A stretch of DNA of 64,000 nucleotides from Sipunculus nudus (taxonomy: Eukaryota > Annelida > Sipuncula > Golfingiida > Sipunculidae), in NCBI GenBank assembly GCA_026874595.1, contig CM049308.1, positions 92,259,624-92,323,623 on the forward strand. Direction: 5' to 3'. This document shows, in pieces, positions 1-12,192 of the stretch (within the stretch, counting starts at the first letter, position 1; every line of letters begins with the position of its first letter). The translations under genes and the position numbers were made by a program. Below the pieces are notes generated by a model. That model saw nothing but the letters and a program-made list of their open reading frames with translations, made no database searches and had not been told where the DNA came from.

Positions 1-60
1 AATTTCATTGTGTCATAAGTTTATTGAAGAGATTTAATAAATTTATATATTTATTTATTT

Positions 61-1040
61 GGAATGGACAAAAAGAGGTAAAGTACAGAGAAATTTGTTG
101 ATAAAGGCATTAGAAGATGGAGGAATGAATCTGCTTCAAACTGAAAGTTTTATTAAAGGGCAGCAAATAATGTGGGTAAAAAGATATATAGACAGCTGAG
201 AAAAGGACTGGAAACGTCTTCCAGACAGTTTATGCATGTGATAGGTTTGTAGGAACAGAAATATTGTTACAATGTAATTATAGTCAAGAATATTTGAAGG
301 AGAAACTGCCAGAAATTTATGTCCAAGTCTTTATGAATTGGAAAGAGATTCGTTCACTGGATTTAATGAGCCCCATAGTTTGGACTAATTCTAGAATTAC
401 TAGAAAAACAAACTCAAAAAGCCTATATGAGTCTGGACTAATTTTGGTTAATGGTATTTACCATGAGAATGGTCAAAATATAAATTTTAATTATTGGTTA
501 AACAGAGGTGCTGTGCAGTTATATTATATAATTTACAGAGCCATAGCAAGTCAATGTAAAAGGGTGTTTTGTTATATTGAACACAATACTGTAGACCAGT
601 ATAAGATTATAGATATCACCTTTGTTAAGTGTAAGATAAAAATGGCAGTAGAGAGGTTAACAATATAATATCAAAACAAGCATATGAATATTTTGTAGGA
701 ATAGTAAGATTAAACAGTGTTATAACTATGGATAAATATGAATACAAGTATAATGTGAAGGAGGAAGAATGGAGTGTCCTTTATACAAATGGAAATTTGT
801 GTAAAGATAGAAAATTCAGCGGATTTCACTATAAAATATTACACATATATCTTTGCCTTAATGGAAATCTTTAAAAAAACTGATAGCGGATGACCCTTAT
901 TGCAGATATTGTAATAATGAGGTAGAAGATATTGCACAATTATTTTTCATTGTGATGTTGTCCAGAGACTTTGGAATGAAATACGGATTTATTATAATAT
1001 TGCTGCAGAGATATTACTGAAAAACTTTAGTCTTAGGTTT
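61..1040 (+). pseudogene. 3' end of an L1/Tx1-like LINE ORF2 (decayed)
   Basis: Fragments in shifting frames follow the order of the C-terminal part of an L1-clade ORF2: WVKRYID (about 170-195), the open frame 264-668 containing NWKEIRSLDL and ESGLILVNGIYHENG, then KFSGFHYKILHIYLCLNGNL (about 815-870), then the zinc-knuckle-like CRYCNNEVEDIAQLFF (about 901-945), whose second half, HCDVVQRLWNE, is one frame away after a T-run frameshift. Stops and frameshifts show it is inactive. The reverse transcriptase and endonuclease parts are off the left edge. It may be the same family as the minus-strand LINE at 8-10.3 kb; no overlap exists to compare. Confidence 0.75.
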
Positions 1041-3588
1041 ACCATATAAGGAAAGTAAGAAGGAAAACAAAATCATTTACATGGAAAACACTATATATAC
1101 ACACACAAAAAAAAAATAATACTGATCAATTTAAAAATTATATGAAATTTCAGCAACAGTAAGAATGTCCTTTGACCACTGACAAAAACAATAAATGGCA
1201 ATTGATTTGGGATTTATTAGAACATAATGAAAGGGAAGGAGAGGGAGATTTCAGCAATCCACGTGGCAATTTGTCTCAAGATTATTACTATACTTTGTTA
1301 GCGTATGTATATTCACTGTCTTGTAATATGTGATGTCTGGGGTTTTAATATGAACTGCATGTTTCAGTGCTTGTTTTGTATGCATGTTTAAAAAAATAAT
1401 GTGGGCACCCTTTAGATTGGATTAAACTGCTCACTTTATAGAGATGTCCACTATTTGGAGTTAATGATTGCCACATTCAGAGTTGCCATCCCCCATGAAA
1501 TACATGTATTGCTCTAACTGCTGCTGTATATAAGTACTTGTTAATATGTGTGTGTGTGTGTGTGAAGGTGCGTGTGTACATAGGTTTGTCTCGGTTTGTG
1601 TGTGCGTATTTGCAACATAGCCTATATTGATGGACAAAACCTGCATGCAATCTAAAAAGTTTGAAAAACACAAACACAATGTGAATGAGGACTATTGTGT
1701 ACAGTTGTCCTATCTTCATCTGCAGTTAGTAAGATAGCCTGAGGTAATTAACAACCATTGATTTTTATAATAAGAATTGTAATATTTTGATATAAGCTAA
1801 ACATGGTTTAGCTGCATCTGATATAATTGCTGGACCTTAACCTTTTCCTCTTAACCTGTCAACTCGCAATCGAAATAATAAAAAAATAGTAGGAGTAATG
1901 ATTATTTTGTTTGGGCGTTTTATGTAGCCAGCTCTATTAAGAAGGCTGCTGCATAAAACCCCGGTCTCATCGATCTGGACATCATTTCTCTTACAATAAA
2001 GGAACGACTTGGTTACACAGATCGAGACGTTGCCGTAAGAACAGTAAAAGCGCTTTTCCTCTTTGGCGCGAACGTTTTGTAAACATGTTGCCTTTCTTCC
2101 TGGCCAAATGCATGGTATGGTTAACGACTATACATACATTTGATAGATTTTGGTTTCAGTTATAAGTTATGTAAACATTTGAACAATTATGCTTATGCCT
2201 TTGAATATCAGTAATCTGTTTAGGCCCTATATTGCATGAAATTTGATGTTATCGATATGGACGTTTATATGCAACCATCAAAGGCTGTTACTATTAAAAA
2301 AACACCGCCTGTATAAATAATTTTATTGACCAGTCTTTATGGTTCCTAGGCTTGCTTTGATTAGATTGTATAATATTCCAATTGTACCTAACAGTTTTGA
2401 CGTAAATATGATGAGGAGTTTTAGTGACAGATCTCCGTTCGCATACACACTACGAAAATTTCTTTTATAAATAAAGAATAGATATCCAAAAACAAAAAAA
2501 AAACCCAACTTTTCACAAAGTTAATTATATGAAGAAATAAAGTAGAATGCCTAATGAACGAAATAATTGAACACCCCTGTTACGACGAAAATGTCAATAA
2601 ATTGTCGTGAAACATTTTCAATGTGCCTCAAAACATTGTACAAAAATACTTGGAGCAACCGTTAGAAATAGTGTATAACTGATCCAATGTGTAAATTCAA
2701 AAATATTTACTTGTTTAAGTGCTTGTAGAAAATACAATCCACAGGAAGCGGTCCTTAGCGGGGAATGTGGTACAAACGTTGCACTAAGCGCAGAGCGTAT
2801 TTGATTTGCTGTCAGTTACATCATACACGTCATGCATTTCAGCACATGCATCCCCGCGGCCTGGTGTCAAACTCATCAAAAGATGGTAAAACTGGCAGCG
2901 TACAGGCAGAACACAATATGCTCAGTCTGTCCGCTGCCTCGTTCTCCTATTCGTAACGATTCAGTGAGTAGTTTTAGTTGTCTATTATAAACACATAAAA
3001 AAGATTAACAGTGGTTCACGCTGTATAAAGATTTTTACAATGTTAACGTCAACAAACGATAAAAGCAGATCAAACCTCAGGCTGTAGCTTGTACGTCTTT
3101 GTGTAACCAAACGTGTTGGGTTGAGGTTTCAATACGTTGTCGTCTGTAAAGTATTGATTCGTGTTATTCAATAAAGATGCGAAAAAGTGACTTTAACTCA
3201 AAAGCTTTAACTCACTGTCCTCAACACCAACGACGTGATTACTAGACTTCACGCTTCTTTTTTCGCCCGGGGAAATCTTTCGCTTCTTTGATTTAAATTG
3301 TTCATTGGATAATTCTTACCTAGGGAAAGTCACGCAGAACAAGCAAGACAAATGCAAGGAAGTTTGACTGACTTTTACAAAGAAACAGAGTAAATCAAAC
3401 TGAGGGATAAAATAAAGCCTTTGCACTTTTTGTAGGAAACCTTGTTAAAGTGCTAAACGGTAACCATAAAATTTGACGGTTATTTTATGTTATATTAAAT
3501 CTCAACAAAAAGCAGTGCCTCAATTACATGTTGGCTAGGAAAGCTTCTGCTTCCTGCCAAATAATAATACTAATCATACTTATAAAAC
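1041..3588. other. No gene seen; TG microsatellite
   Basis: A short (TG)n lies at about 1544-1564. The rest is AT-rich single-copy-looking sequence without exon-like signals I would defend. Open frames on either strand here are short and low in complexity. Confidence 0.5.
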
Positions 3589-3869
3589 TTAAAGCAATTA
3601 TAATAATATTGTTGTTATTATTATTGTATTTATTTTTAGAAGTGGCAGTAGTAGTGGTAGTATTAGCAGTAAAAGTAGTAGTGGTAGTAGTTGTTGTAAT
3701 TAAGCGGGACGTGTTGAGAATTATTTTGGCCACGCGTCTGTACAGTCTATTTGACGTATACTAGGACTAAAATTTCAGCAAAGTAAAGAAGAGAAAATTT
3801 TATTTTAGTTTTGCATGATCAAATGCTATTAATTCTGTGGATCCCAAAGCCACAACCCAACAAGAGTAA

Positions 3870-3901
<32 letters not shown>

Positions 3902-4110
3902 GCATAGGACAAGTACTAGTAGTAGTAGTAGTAGTAATATTAGTAGTAGCAGTATAATAGTTGTTATTGTAGTACTAGGCCCAGTTATTCAGCGGGACGT
4001 GAGGAGAATAAAGTTGGCCACGCTTCTGTACAGTTTATTTTATATATACCAGGACAAACAAATTCAGCAGAGGTAAAGAAGATCAATTTTGAAATTCTGT
4101 GGATCCCAAT
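3589..4110. repeat. Trinucleotide repeats inside a tandem duplication of about 290 bp
   Basis: ATT/AGT-type trinucleotide runs occur at about 3600-3700 and 3868-3960, including (AAT)n at 3870-3900 and (AGT)n at 3915-3935. Each run is followed by the same block: GCGGGACGTG, GAGAAT, GGCCACGC, CTGTACAGT, then a CAGCA...GTAAAGAAGA stretch and AATTCTGTGGATCCCAA. The two blocks start at about 3702 and 3992, so the trinucleotide run and its right flank were duplicated together and then diverged. Confidence 0.75.
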
Positions 4111-4601
4111 GTCTCCTAACCAATGGCCTATCTGCTTTCACCCGACAATGACCTGAGGTACTGATGAAAAGGTTGGCTCTCTCGAGGTATGTTCACACCT
4201 GTTTCTGACCGATAGACCTGCAATCGAGTATTTGATAAAATAACGAATAGAAACAATATAAAAAACGAATATATGAATGTTTTAAAATAAATAAGTGTAA
4301 GTGGTCTCTGATGAGCGCGTCAAAAAGATTAGCATGATAGTCTTCTTTTGTTTTTAAGAAAACAATAGTTTTAGGAGAAATAATGAAAAATCTACGACTT
4401 TACCGACTTACCCATCAGACTAAGGGTTTTTTTTTTAAAGTTTGGGAGTCATTTATCCAAGATAAATCTCGACTGTTGCTCATGAACTCGGGGATTCAAG
4501 CTTTGCTACTTTATTCAGTCCTTTTACTAAAGGACAAAAAATTTATTAGTGACAGCTCAGATTGTCTAACACGACTGTTTGTTAGCAAAAATATGCAGCG
4601 T

Positions 4602-5273
4602 ATTAGCCCGATTTAATCGGACTCAGTATTATTAGGCCCTGTCATACACTGAGTCCGATAGCCATACAGTGAGAATTTCTACAATATTAGCCCGATTTAA
4701 TCGGACTCAATATTATTAGGCCCTGTCATATATTGAGTCCGATAGCCTTACAGTGAGAGTTTCTACAATATTAGCCCGATTTAATCGGACTCAATATTAT
4801 TAGGCCCTGTCATACATTGAGTCCGATAGCCGTAGAGTGAGAGTTTCTACAATATTAGCCCGTTTTAATCGGACTCAATATTATTAGGCCCTGTCATACA
4901 TGGAGTCCGATAGCCATACAGTGAAAGTTTCTACAATATAAGCCCGATTTAATCGGACCTAATATTATTAGGCCCTGTCATACATGGAGTCCGATAGCCA
5001 TACAGTGAGAGTTTCTACAATATTAGCCCGATTTAATCGGACTTAATATTATTAGGCCCTGTCACACATTGAGTCCGATAGCCATACAGTGAGAGTTTCT
5101 ACAATATTAGCCCGATTTAATCGGACTCAATATTATTAGGCCCTGTCATACATTGAGTCCGATAGCCATACAGTGAGAGTTTCTACAATATTAGCCCGAT
5201 TTAATCGGACTCAACATTATTAGGCTCTGCCATACATTGAGTCCCATAGCTATACAGTGAGAGTTTCTAGAAT
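4602..5273. repeat. Satellite array, 8 copies of an 84-bp unit with internal inverted repeat
   Basis: Copies start at 4602, 4686, 4770, 4854, 4938, 5022, 5106 and 5190 with no length change, and the ninth start (5274) dissolves into unique sequence. Every unit has ATCGGACTCAAT and, about 22 bases on, its inverse ATTGAGTCCGAT, so each can form a 12-bp-stem hairpin. Copies differ by only a few substitutions. The outer copies diverge most, usual for arrays homogenised by unequal exchange. The arms are shared with the palindrome at 5657-5769. Confidence 0.95.
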
Positions 5274-5656
5274 ATAAGCCTCTGACTACACACCTCCCAG
5301 TGCCCTTGTAACCAGTGTCAACAGGTGTTTATTACCCCGTGCCAGCCCGTCAATCTTCAGAGCTGGGCCCGTTGAAACAAAATGTAACAACATTCTAGCT
5401 GTCAATCACTCGAATCGGCAAGGCTTCCATTCAAGCCTTTAAGTGCACCCATTCGACAGTTCTTCCCTGTCCCTACTAAACTCACTGACATGCCTCTGGT
5501 AAAATGGTCAGTAAATGTTTAAAAATGATAATCCAAATTTAATTTTAGTTGCTATCGAAACCATGAAACACACATATTGGCGTTAAAATGGTATAATCCT
5601 GTGTCTTCTTGTTTGGCAGTAAACAGGCAGCTGCATCTTCCGTGGCTTATATTGTA

Positions 5657-5769
5657 GTAGCCCGATTTAATCGGACTCAGTATTATAAGGCCTAGCCCGA
5701 TTTAATGGGACTCAATATTATTAGGCCATGCCAGGTCTTATAATATTGAGTCCGATTAAATCGGGCTAC
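5657..5769. mobile_element. Foldback (MITE-like) palindrome related to the 84-bp satellite
   Basis: The left arm GTAGCCCGATTTAATCGG with ACTCA following is mirrored at the right end by TGAGTCCGATTAAATCGGGC and TAC. A partial third copy of the arm sits inside (from about 5693). The arm equals the hairpin part of the satellite unit about 0.4 kb upstream. No transposase is present; a target-site duplication is not obvious. Confidence 0.7.
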
Positions 5770-6400
5770 GTATAAACTAATATTGCATAGTTTCGAAAAA
5801 AATTTGTAATAATCTTAATGTAATAAAAAAAATATGAAAAAATTGTGATTTTTAAGGAATACACCCAAATGCTTGCAACAAGTGATTTTTAAAGTACACT
5901 GAAATGCACTCTTTTATATTATAAAAAGAGGGTATCTTTAAAGGGCCCGAAAGCCTTCTGAGTTGAAGTGAGAGCTTAGTTTCGTGCTCCGACCCTTAAA
6001 AGTTAGGCCATGAATGCGTTACGTGTTTTAATCACATCTTTCAAATAACTTGGCGTCCTAATTTTTATTCTTTTTCTATATTATATATACAAAAAAAAAA
6101 CAACTCTTGCCAGGAAAGATGTGAAGTAACGTTTGGGTAAAAGTAACATGATTTCTAATAATTCCAGTCATACAGTTAATGAATTTTAATCCAGTCTTAA
6201 TGGCCAGGACATGTACTCTGCTAAATGACAGAGAAACGAACGGACGGACGAACGATTGGATAGACAGGTAGACACCTAGACAGACAGATATTCAAAGACA
6301 CATTCTTACAACTCAGAATATTACCATTTAACATTTATATGAGCTTAGGAAGAAATAGACGATTTGCAAAATACTGGATTCACGGCTGATATTATTCTAA

Positions 6401-6794
6401 AGCTGTGTTTCCATGTATCCGTAAAAATCGTATCCGCAAAAGACATACGTACGCTCCGTAGTGCGCAGTCCGTCAAAACTGTTTCTATAAGTACGTACGT
6501 TTTTCTTGCGGATACCCTTTTACGTGCTTCATCTGAAACTGCAAGGACGACCAGGAAGAAGGTCAATATGTCTCATCACACCTGGCGCCGGGGCACTGTT
6601 GGGAAATGTAGGCATTTTTGCCATCCGCAAAACGGATGAATCGCTCACCGATCCGTTTCGATGCTGTTCTTTTATGCGGATACGCTTGCGGAACACGTTA
6701 AAACGTACATATGGAAACAGTTCATCTTAAAAAGAGGGATCCGATTTTTTGCGTACGAGACGTACGAGATTTACGGATGAATTGAAACACAGCT
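6401..6794. mobile_element. MITE with about 25-bp terminal inverted repeats
   Basis: The element begins AGCTGTGTTTCCATGTATCC and ends with the near inverse (GGATGAATTGAAACACAGCT); 22 or so of 25 positions agree. The interior is built of further inverted pieces around TACGTACG and GCGGATAC. Flanks are AT-rich (ATTATTCTAA on the left, CAATAATTCT on the right) but no exact target duplication is clear. Open frames on both strands across it are by-products of its symmetry. Superfamily not assigned. Confidence 0.7.
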
Positions 6795-7989
6795 CAATAA
6801 TTCTCCTTCATTTATTTGGGAACAAACGTTTTAAATGTCATGGTTTCACGATATGCTACGAGAGAACAAAACACCTGTTACCTTTACTTTCATCTACCGG
6901 TGTTACGGCATCAACTGGACTTTTAATCCGTCACATTTATAAAGGAGAACTTGATGGATAGAGATCGACTTGTCTTCTTTACAGCTCTCTTTTTCCATGT
7001 GCAGATTTACTAAAAGAAGAAGCATTCAAAGAATTCGCAAAGCGACAGCTCCGTGTCGGCGGTGACATTTACCAAATGGATTTGGAACCGTGTCTCTTGT
7101 TTATCATAACAAAATTATTGTTCGGTTTCCTAAACAAAATGATCTTTTCTATACATTACTGTCTGGTCAATTTACGGTGCTCTTGACAAATTAAAAAACC
7201 CGCCTGATTTAATTTTGTTTAAATGACTCAGTATTGCGTTATTATATATATAATGTATATTTAGTGCTTACATTACCCATATAGGGTAATTCTGTTTGTT
7301 CGTTTTTTTTTCCACTAAAGACTATGTCAGCGAGTAAGAAAAAGCCAAAATTCAAGCGTCGGTAAAAGAGAAATTAAATATCAGTATTGAAATGAAGCGA
7401 GATATGAAATCTTTTAATGAGGAATTTGAAATTTTATCGCAAGATTAACACAGATTATTTTTACTACAAACATAATACTGTAATACAAAGTCGATCGCGT
7501 TAGCTTAAATTCGTTATCCTGAGTACGGCTTATTTGTGTACCTAATTGTTTAATAAAGCCCTGGTATTATGAAAAATTGATGGCGAAAATTTGACAAATA
7601 AACGTAATATAACCATACACAAAGCTGGAATTAGATTTCTTTGTAAAAACAGTTATATGGGATTAATTTAGAGTGAATAATTATATCATGTAGGGTCTTT
7701 TAATTCCTCACGGACCCTATATGGAACATTTAATAATCTAAACATTTTATTGATACATATTCAAATGATTAAATTTTCATATCAGATTGCTCGGTTGCTT
7801 TCAGAAACACAACATGCAAATTACATTTCGCAGGCCGCATCCCGGTCACCCCAAACCTTTATTCTGTCATGGATTTGGATCTTACTAAGAGTCTGTGCAA
7901 ATGTGCATGTATACTACGGTGACATGGAGTACATGAAAAGGTCATGAATATAGTTATACCGGCATAAGTTGAAATTGAATTATTATCGG
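6795..7989. other. No gene seen
   Basis: AT-rich sequence with no repeat or exon I can support. A short basic open stretch starts at 7325 (MSASKKKPKFKRR) and stops at once; I do not regard it as a gene. Confidence 0.4.
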
Positions 7990-7994
7990 AGGTC

Positions 7995-10340
7995 ATTAAA
8001 GTCTTAATCTTCAGCATATTGTGTTAATTTAATTTCTTTATTTTCAAAAGTAAAGCCGTTTATGTTTTTGTGTAATCTTATTTTCTGTGCTAATATTTCT
8101 ACTAAAATAATAAAAAGTAAAGCCGAAAGTGGACATCCTTGCCTTACGCCTCTTGTCATAATAGATTTTGCTGTTAACCAGCCGTTATTTTTACTAGTAT
8201 ACAGAGGATTATTATAAATAGTTTTTATCCATTTTATAAAGCCGTCACCAATATTAAATTTTGTGTTTTTAACATAAATTGCCAATTTAAGCTATCAAAA
8301 GCCTGTGTAAAAACTAAAAAAATAAATGCTCCTCTGGCATTGGTCCTTTTCGTATATTCGAATATATAAAAGATTAACCGAAGATTGTTTCCAATGTATC
8401 GTCCTTTAACAAAGGCAGATTAATCAGTATCAATAATTTTAGGAATATTTTTTTAAATTTTATTTGCTAGGCAAAAAGCTAAAATTTTATAGTCTGTATT
8501 GCATAAACTAATAGGTATATAATTCTTTAGAGAGTGTTTGTTACCCTTTCTGAATAATAATGTAATTACCGCTGTGTGCATAGAAGTGCACATTTCCTCT
8601 TTATTATATGATTCTTTTATTGCATTATAGGGGTGGTATTTTATTTCTTCCCAGAAGGATAAGAAAATTCGGTAGGGATACCATCTGGCCCTGGAGCTTT
8701 ATTTTTTCATATGTTTCATTGCATCATATAATTCTGCAATTTCAAGTTCTTTATCACAAAATTCTTTTTCTTCATCATATAATGTATCAATATGTTATAT
8801 ATCCTTCAAGTACATTTCCATATCATTAATATCTGGAATTTTAGTTGTATAAAGCTTTCTATAATAATCATTTAATGCTTTTAAAATTTCTGTATCCTTG
8901 TCTATTAATTTATTGTTTTCAAATAATCTGTATTTGGTATTATCTGACTGAATTTTACTTTCTTATTTAAAAAATATCTTGAACCATCTCTCCTTTCTCA
9001 ACCCAGTTGGCCCTACTTCTTATTTGAGCATCTCTGGCTTTATGTGTAATAATTTCATACATTTCTGTGTCTTATTGTTGTTTTTCCTTTTGTAACTGTT
9101 CTTTATTAAGTGTATCTGCGCTACTTAGTAAATTCAAAATTTCATTAATTTTTTTCTCAACAAAATTTATTTTATTTTTATTTTTGTATAGATTTTAGAG
9201 AGGCAGTTCTTATACTTGTTTCTCTCATGTTTATCTTTATCATCTCCCATATTAATCTCGATGATTTGCATTGTTTGTATTGTTCACGGCTTCTTTCAAT
9301 ACATTGTTTTATTGTTTTGACATAATCCTCATTTTTTAATAAACATATTTAACTTCGAATACCCTGGCCCTCGTATATTTGATACATAAATAATGTCCAA
9401 TACAACATATTTATGATCAGAGAGTCGGTTCTCAGGTTTCGAGGATATTGCATAATCTGTATAGTAGTTACATGCATTCCATAACTCAATTTTAAAGGTA
9501 AATATATTATCTAACCTACTACTAACATTTCTTTCTCACCAAGTAAATTTATCATGTTTATTTCCAGAATGAATAAAGGCGTCTTCCAGCTCTAAATTGA
9601 CAATCAGTTTTTTAATATGTTTCTGCTTTTATCTGAAATATGCGAGTCTTTATTTATATCAAGATCCTCTAAACAACAGTTAAAGTCTCCTGCAATAATG
9701 ATATTTTCTGACGACTCACTTTTTTTTCTATTATCCATGATTCTAAATTCTCAAAAAATGACATGCTATCTCTCTCTTTATTCGGTGCATAAACACAAAC
9801 AAGACTTAGTTTTCTGCCCCGGAATTCTACATTTACAAGTAGTTTTTGCCCATCACAACACCTATGTATTACAAGTATATCAATTTTTTATTTTTTTTTT
9901 ATATTAAAATTACGACTCCTTTACTATGTGCTGATAATTCAAAACTATGCAACACTTTTTCCGTCCAAGAACTATTAAATATCTTTTCTCCCCCGGAATT
10001 CTACATTTACAAGTAGTTTTTGCCCATCACGGCACCTATGTATAACAAGTATATCAATTTTTATTTTTTCTTATATTAAAATTGCGACTCCTTTATTATG
10101 TGCTGACAATGTTAAACTATGAAACACTTTTCCCGTCCAAGAACTATTAAATATCTTTTCAAATTTTTCGGTACAATAAGTCTCTTGTAGGAAAACAACA
10201 TCAATTTTTTTCTGTTTCAGCCATTAAAATATTCTTTTCCGTTTTTCGTATTTATGAAGTCCCCTTATATGAACAAAACCTAATTTGATTTATTTTACTT
10301 TTCCTTCATCATCCCAGCTGAATTTTTTTTTGTTCAATAA
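7995..10340 (-). pseudogene. Decayed L1/Tx1-like LINE ORF2: endonuclease and reverse transcriptase, cut off after the YADD region
   Basis: Reading the minus strand from about 10340 downward: an APE endonuclease (RGLHKYEKRKRIF, then DVVFLQETYCTEKF near 10200, GVAIL, IIIAGDFNCCLEDLDIN near 9690), then reverse transcriptase (KAPGPDGIPTEF near 8690; KGNKHSLKNYIPISLCN near 8540; DQSAFVKGRYIGNN near 8400; FTQAFDSLNW near 8290; MTRGVRQGCPLSALLF near 8140; QYAED at 8005). The catalytic YxDD is YAED, where the family needs two aspartates. Homology ends right there, so the thumb and C-terminal parts are missing. Many stops and frameshifts separate the blocks. In life such an ORF2 nicks target DNA and reverse-transcribes its own RNA; this copy cannot. 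Confidence 0.9.
9817..10160 (-). repeat. 174-bp tandem duplication inside the LINE endonuclease
   Basis: CCCCGGAATTCTACATTTAC begins at 9817 and again at 9991, and the following 170 or so bases match closely through AACTATTAAATATCTTTTC (ending about 9983 and 10160). Copies differ at several positions, so the duplication is not an assembly stutter and arose after or during decay of the element. Confidence 0.85.
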
Positions 10341-11755
10341 TATTCTGCGTCACTTCCCTCTCAGTTCTCATTTTCAAAGGAGTGTTTGTTTACATCCCAC
10401 ACTGGGCTTTGTCAGCATCTTGGTTGTTTCACTGCATCCATGTCTCAAGGAGATATATGTATTCGTTTCCTCTTGGTTGTTTCGGGTTCCACTGACGAGT
10501 AAGCTGTACTCTTTTTGTTCTCTTGTATTCCTGTATGTTCATGGTCATATATAGACGTACCTTTTTTAACATTAAGCCAAGCAAGTTTTTACCTGGCCTG
10601 AACTCAGCCTTCGTCACTTTTGTTAAATATAGTTTGACAATCAAACTGCAGTTAAACCGTTTTGAAATCGTTTTGTAAATGGCTCGAGTCCAAATCATTT
10701 TGGCCTGTGACCATATATATATATTGATGTAAGACTGGGTGAAAGCAGCCTAAGTGAATGCGTGTGGACAAAATAAACCTTTTCAAAACTGTTCGAAGAA
10801 TGAAAAATCCGTATACGTAATATGTAATTCTTATAATTCTTATATTTTTTTACCTTTTGTCCTGTTGTTTTTTTAATTTTACATGAAATGTAAAATTTTT
10901 TTCATTTACATTTTTCATTTATATTTTTATGATATATTTACTCCACGAATAAAATTATGATAAAATGATAAAACTGAATAATAAAATGTGAGGTCAGAGA
11001 TCACACGTATTTTTTATATTTGTTCATTTCGTCCGTGCACAAATGTTATAAGCATCCAAGGCAAAATATACTGCAAATGTAATGCCGACATGGGTGTGCA
11101 GGATAAATTAGACGACAGCGTGTATGTACAAGAATTGACTGCTTTTTTGTTTTGCGATCGTATAACACAACTGCAAAATTAGAACCAGGGGTGGTGTCTA
11201 GGGGTCCCGAACCTCCCATTTCCACCCACCGCAATTTTTTAAAGGGGTTAAAACCATTTTTTATGCGGTTTGGACCCCTCTCCTTTTCCAGACCTAGAGG
11301 CCCTTATTTAAGGATTTGTCATTAGTCTTCCTAGGTTGGACCCCTCCTTTTCCTCAATACTGGATCCGCCCCAGTGAATGGCAGAAAGGACGCGGGCGTT
11401 GTCAACAGGTTGTACAAACATGTATCAGTGAAACATCTCGAACATATTAAGCAATACTTACCTTGGGTGGTTCATTAAATTGCCCAGCCTCTTGTTTAAA
11501 GTACGTGAAGCTCCCTCAAGAGGAATTACCTTACAGCGCTTTCTTCACCAGGTATAACATATGAATGTGTAGGCCTTTGTGAAGACAAAATCTTATATCT
11601 TATAATTACCTCCATCATCATTAAGCCGTTATGCAAAAAAAACAGATACAAGCCCGGGAAGTAAAGACATTTCACATATACGCACTGAATCTAAACCCCG
11701 AGGAAGAAGGATTACTTTCCTTTTACATGAAAACATACACTTCATACGTTGTCTG
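10341..11755. other. No confident gene; possible LINE 5' part and a C/T-rich dispersed repeat
   Basis: 10341-10700 may continue the minus-strand LINE toward ORF1 (a lysine- and arginine-rich frame at 10429-10698), but I see no diagnostic motif. At 11185-11370 a stretch with repeated GGACCCCTC and a closing CTGGATCCGCCCC looks like a dispersed repeat. Confidence 0.3.
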
Positions 11756-11778
11756 CCCCCCCCCCCCCCCCCCCCCCC
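11756..11778. repeat. Poly-C tract
   Basis: An uninterrupted run of 23 C. Its length is likely unstable in the genome and in the assembly. Confidence 0.95.
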
Positions 11779-11981
11779 GTGGCAATTGAACTGACGGCTC
11801 TATCACACTGCAGATGACGCCACCGAGCAGTGGCGCCCGGGAGGCATCATGTACCTGTGAAGCTGCTTCAAGGAGTAAATGAATACCCAGCACTGTATGT
11901 CAAAGCTGACATGGCACTAGTCAACCCGGGAGTTCATGAACAACATGATTTAATGTGACCTTGTTGTACCTCGTAATTTGA

Positions 11982-12192
11982 GTGACAGGCCCGCTGGACT
12001 GGGCGTATCCAATCAGCATTTCTGGTCTTTTATCACAACTATACAGACGCTGGCGTGAGGATCGTGCAGTCAATCCAAGGAAAATCATTAAACAGCTTTT
12101 AGCTTGGAAGCAGCAGTCACACGTAGTGGTAACTAATCCTCCTCCATTAGGGATCCATCGTCAGCCTGGTCATCAGAAAACACACGTCAAAG
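11982..12192 (+). promoter_or_regulatory. Candidate promoter with CCAAT box and untranslated first exon
   Basis: An inverted-GC-box-like GGGCG followed by CCAATCAGC (CCAAT at 12009-12013) sits in a stretch less AT-rich than its surroundings. About 180 bases downstream is a consensus donor, CAAAG|gtaaga (intron from 12193). This is the layout of a short non-coding first exon. The next strong acceptor of suitable type I noticed is at 19710, which would give a 7.5 kb intron leading into the candidate signal-peptide exon. A chance 90-codon frame crosses the donor and resembles no family I know. This is a weak, testable hypothesis. Confidence 0.25.

Noticed and set aside
4602-5273. CRISPR-like array
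   Set aside because: Units are contiguous 84-bp tandem copies without variable spacers, in a eukaryotic locus.
6345-6639. Opposed 73- and 91-codon frames on both strands
   Set aside because: Both are by-products of the self-complementary MITE at 6401-6794.
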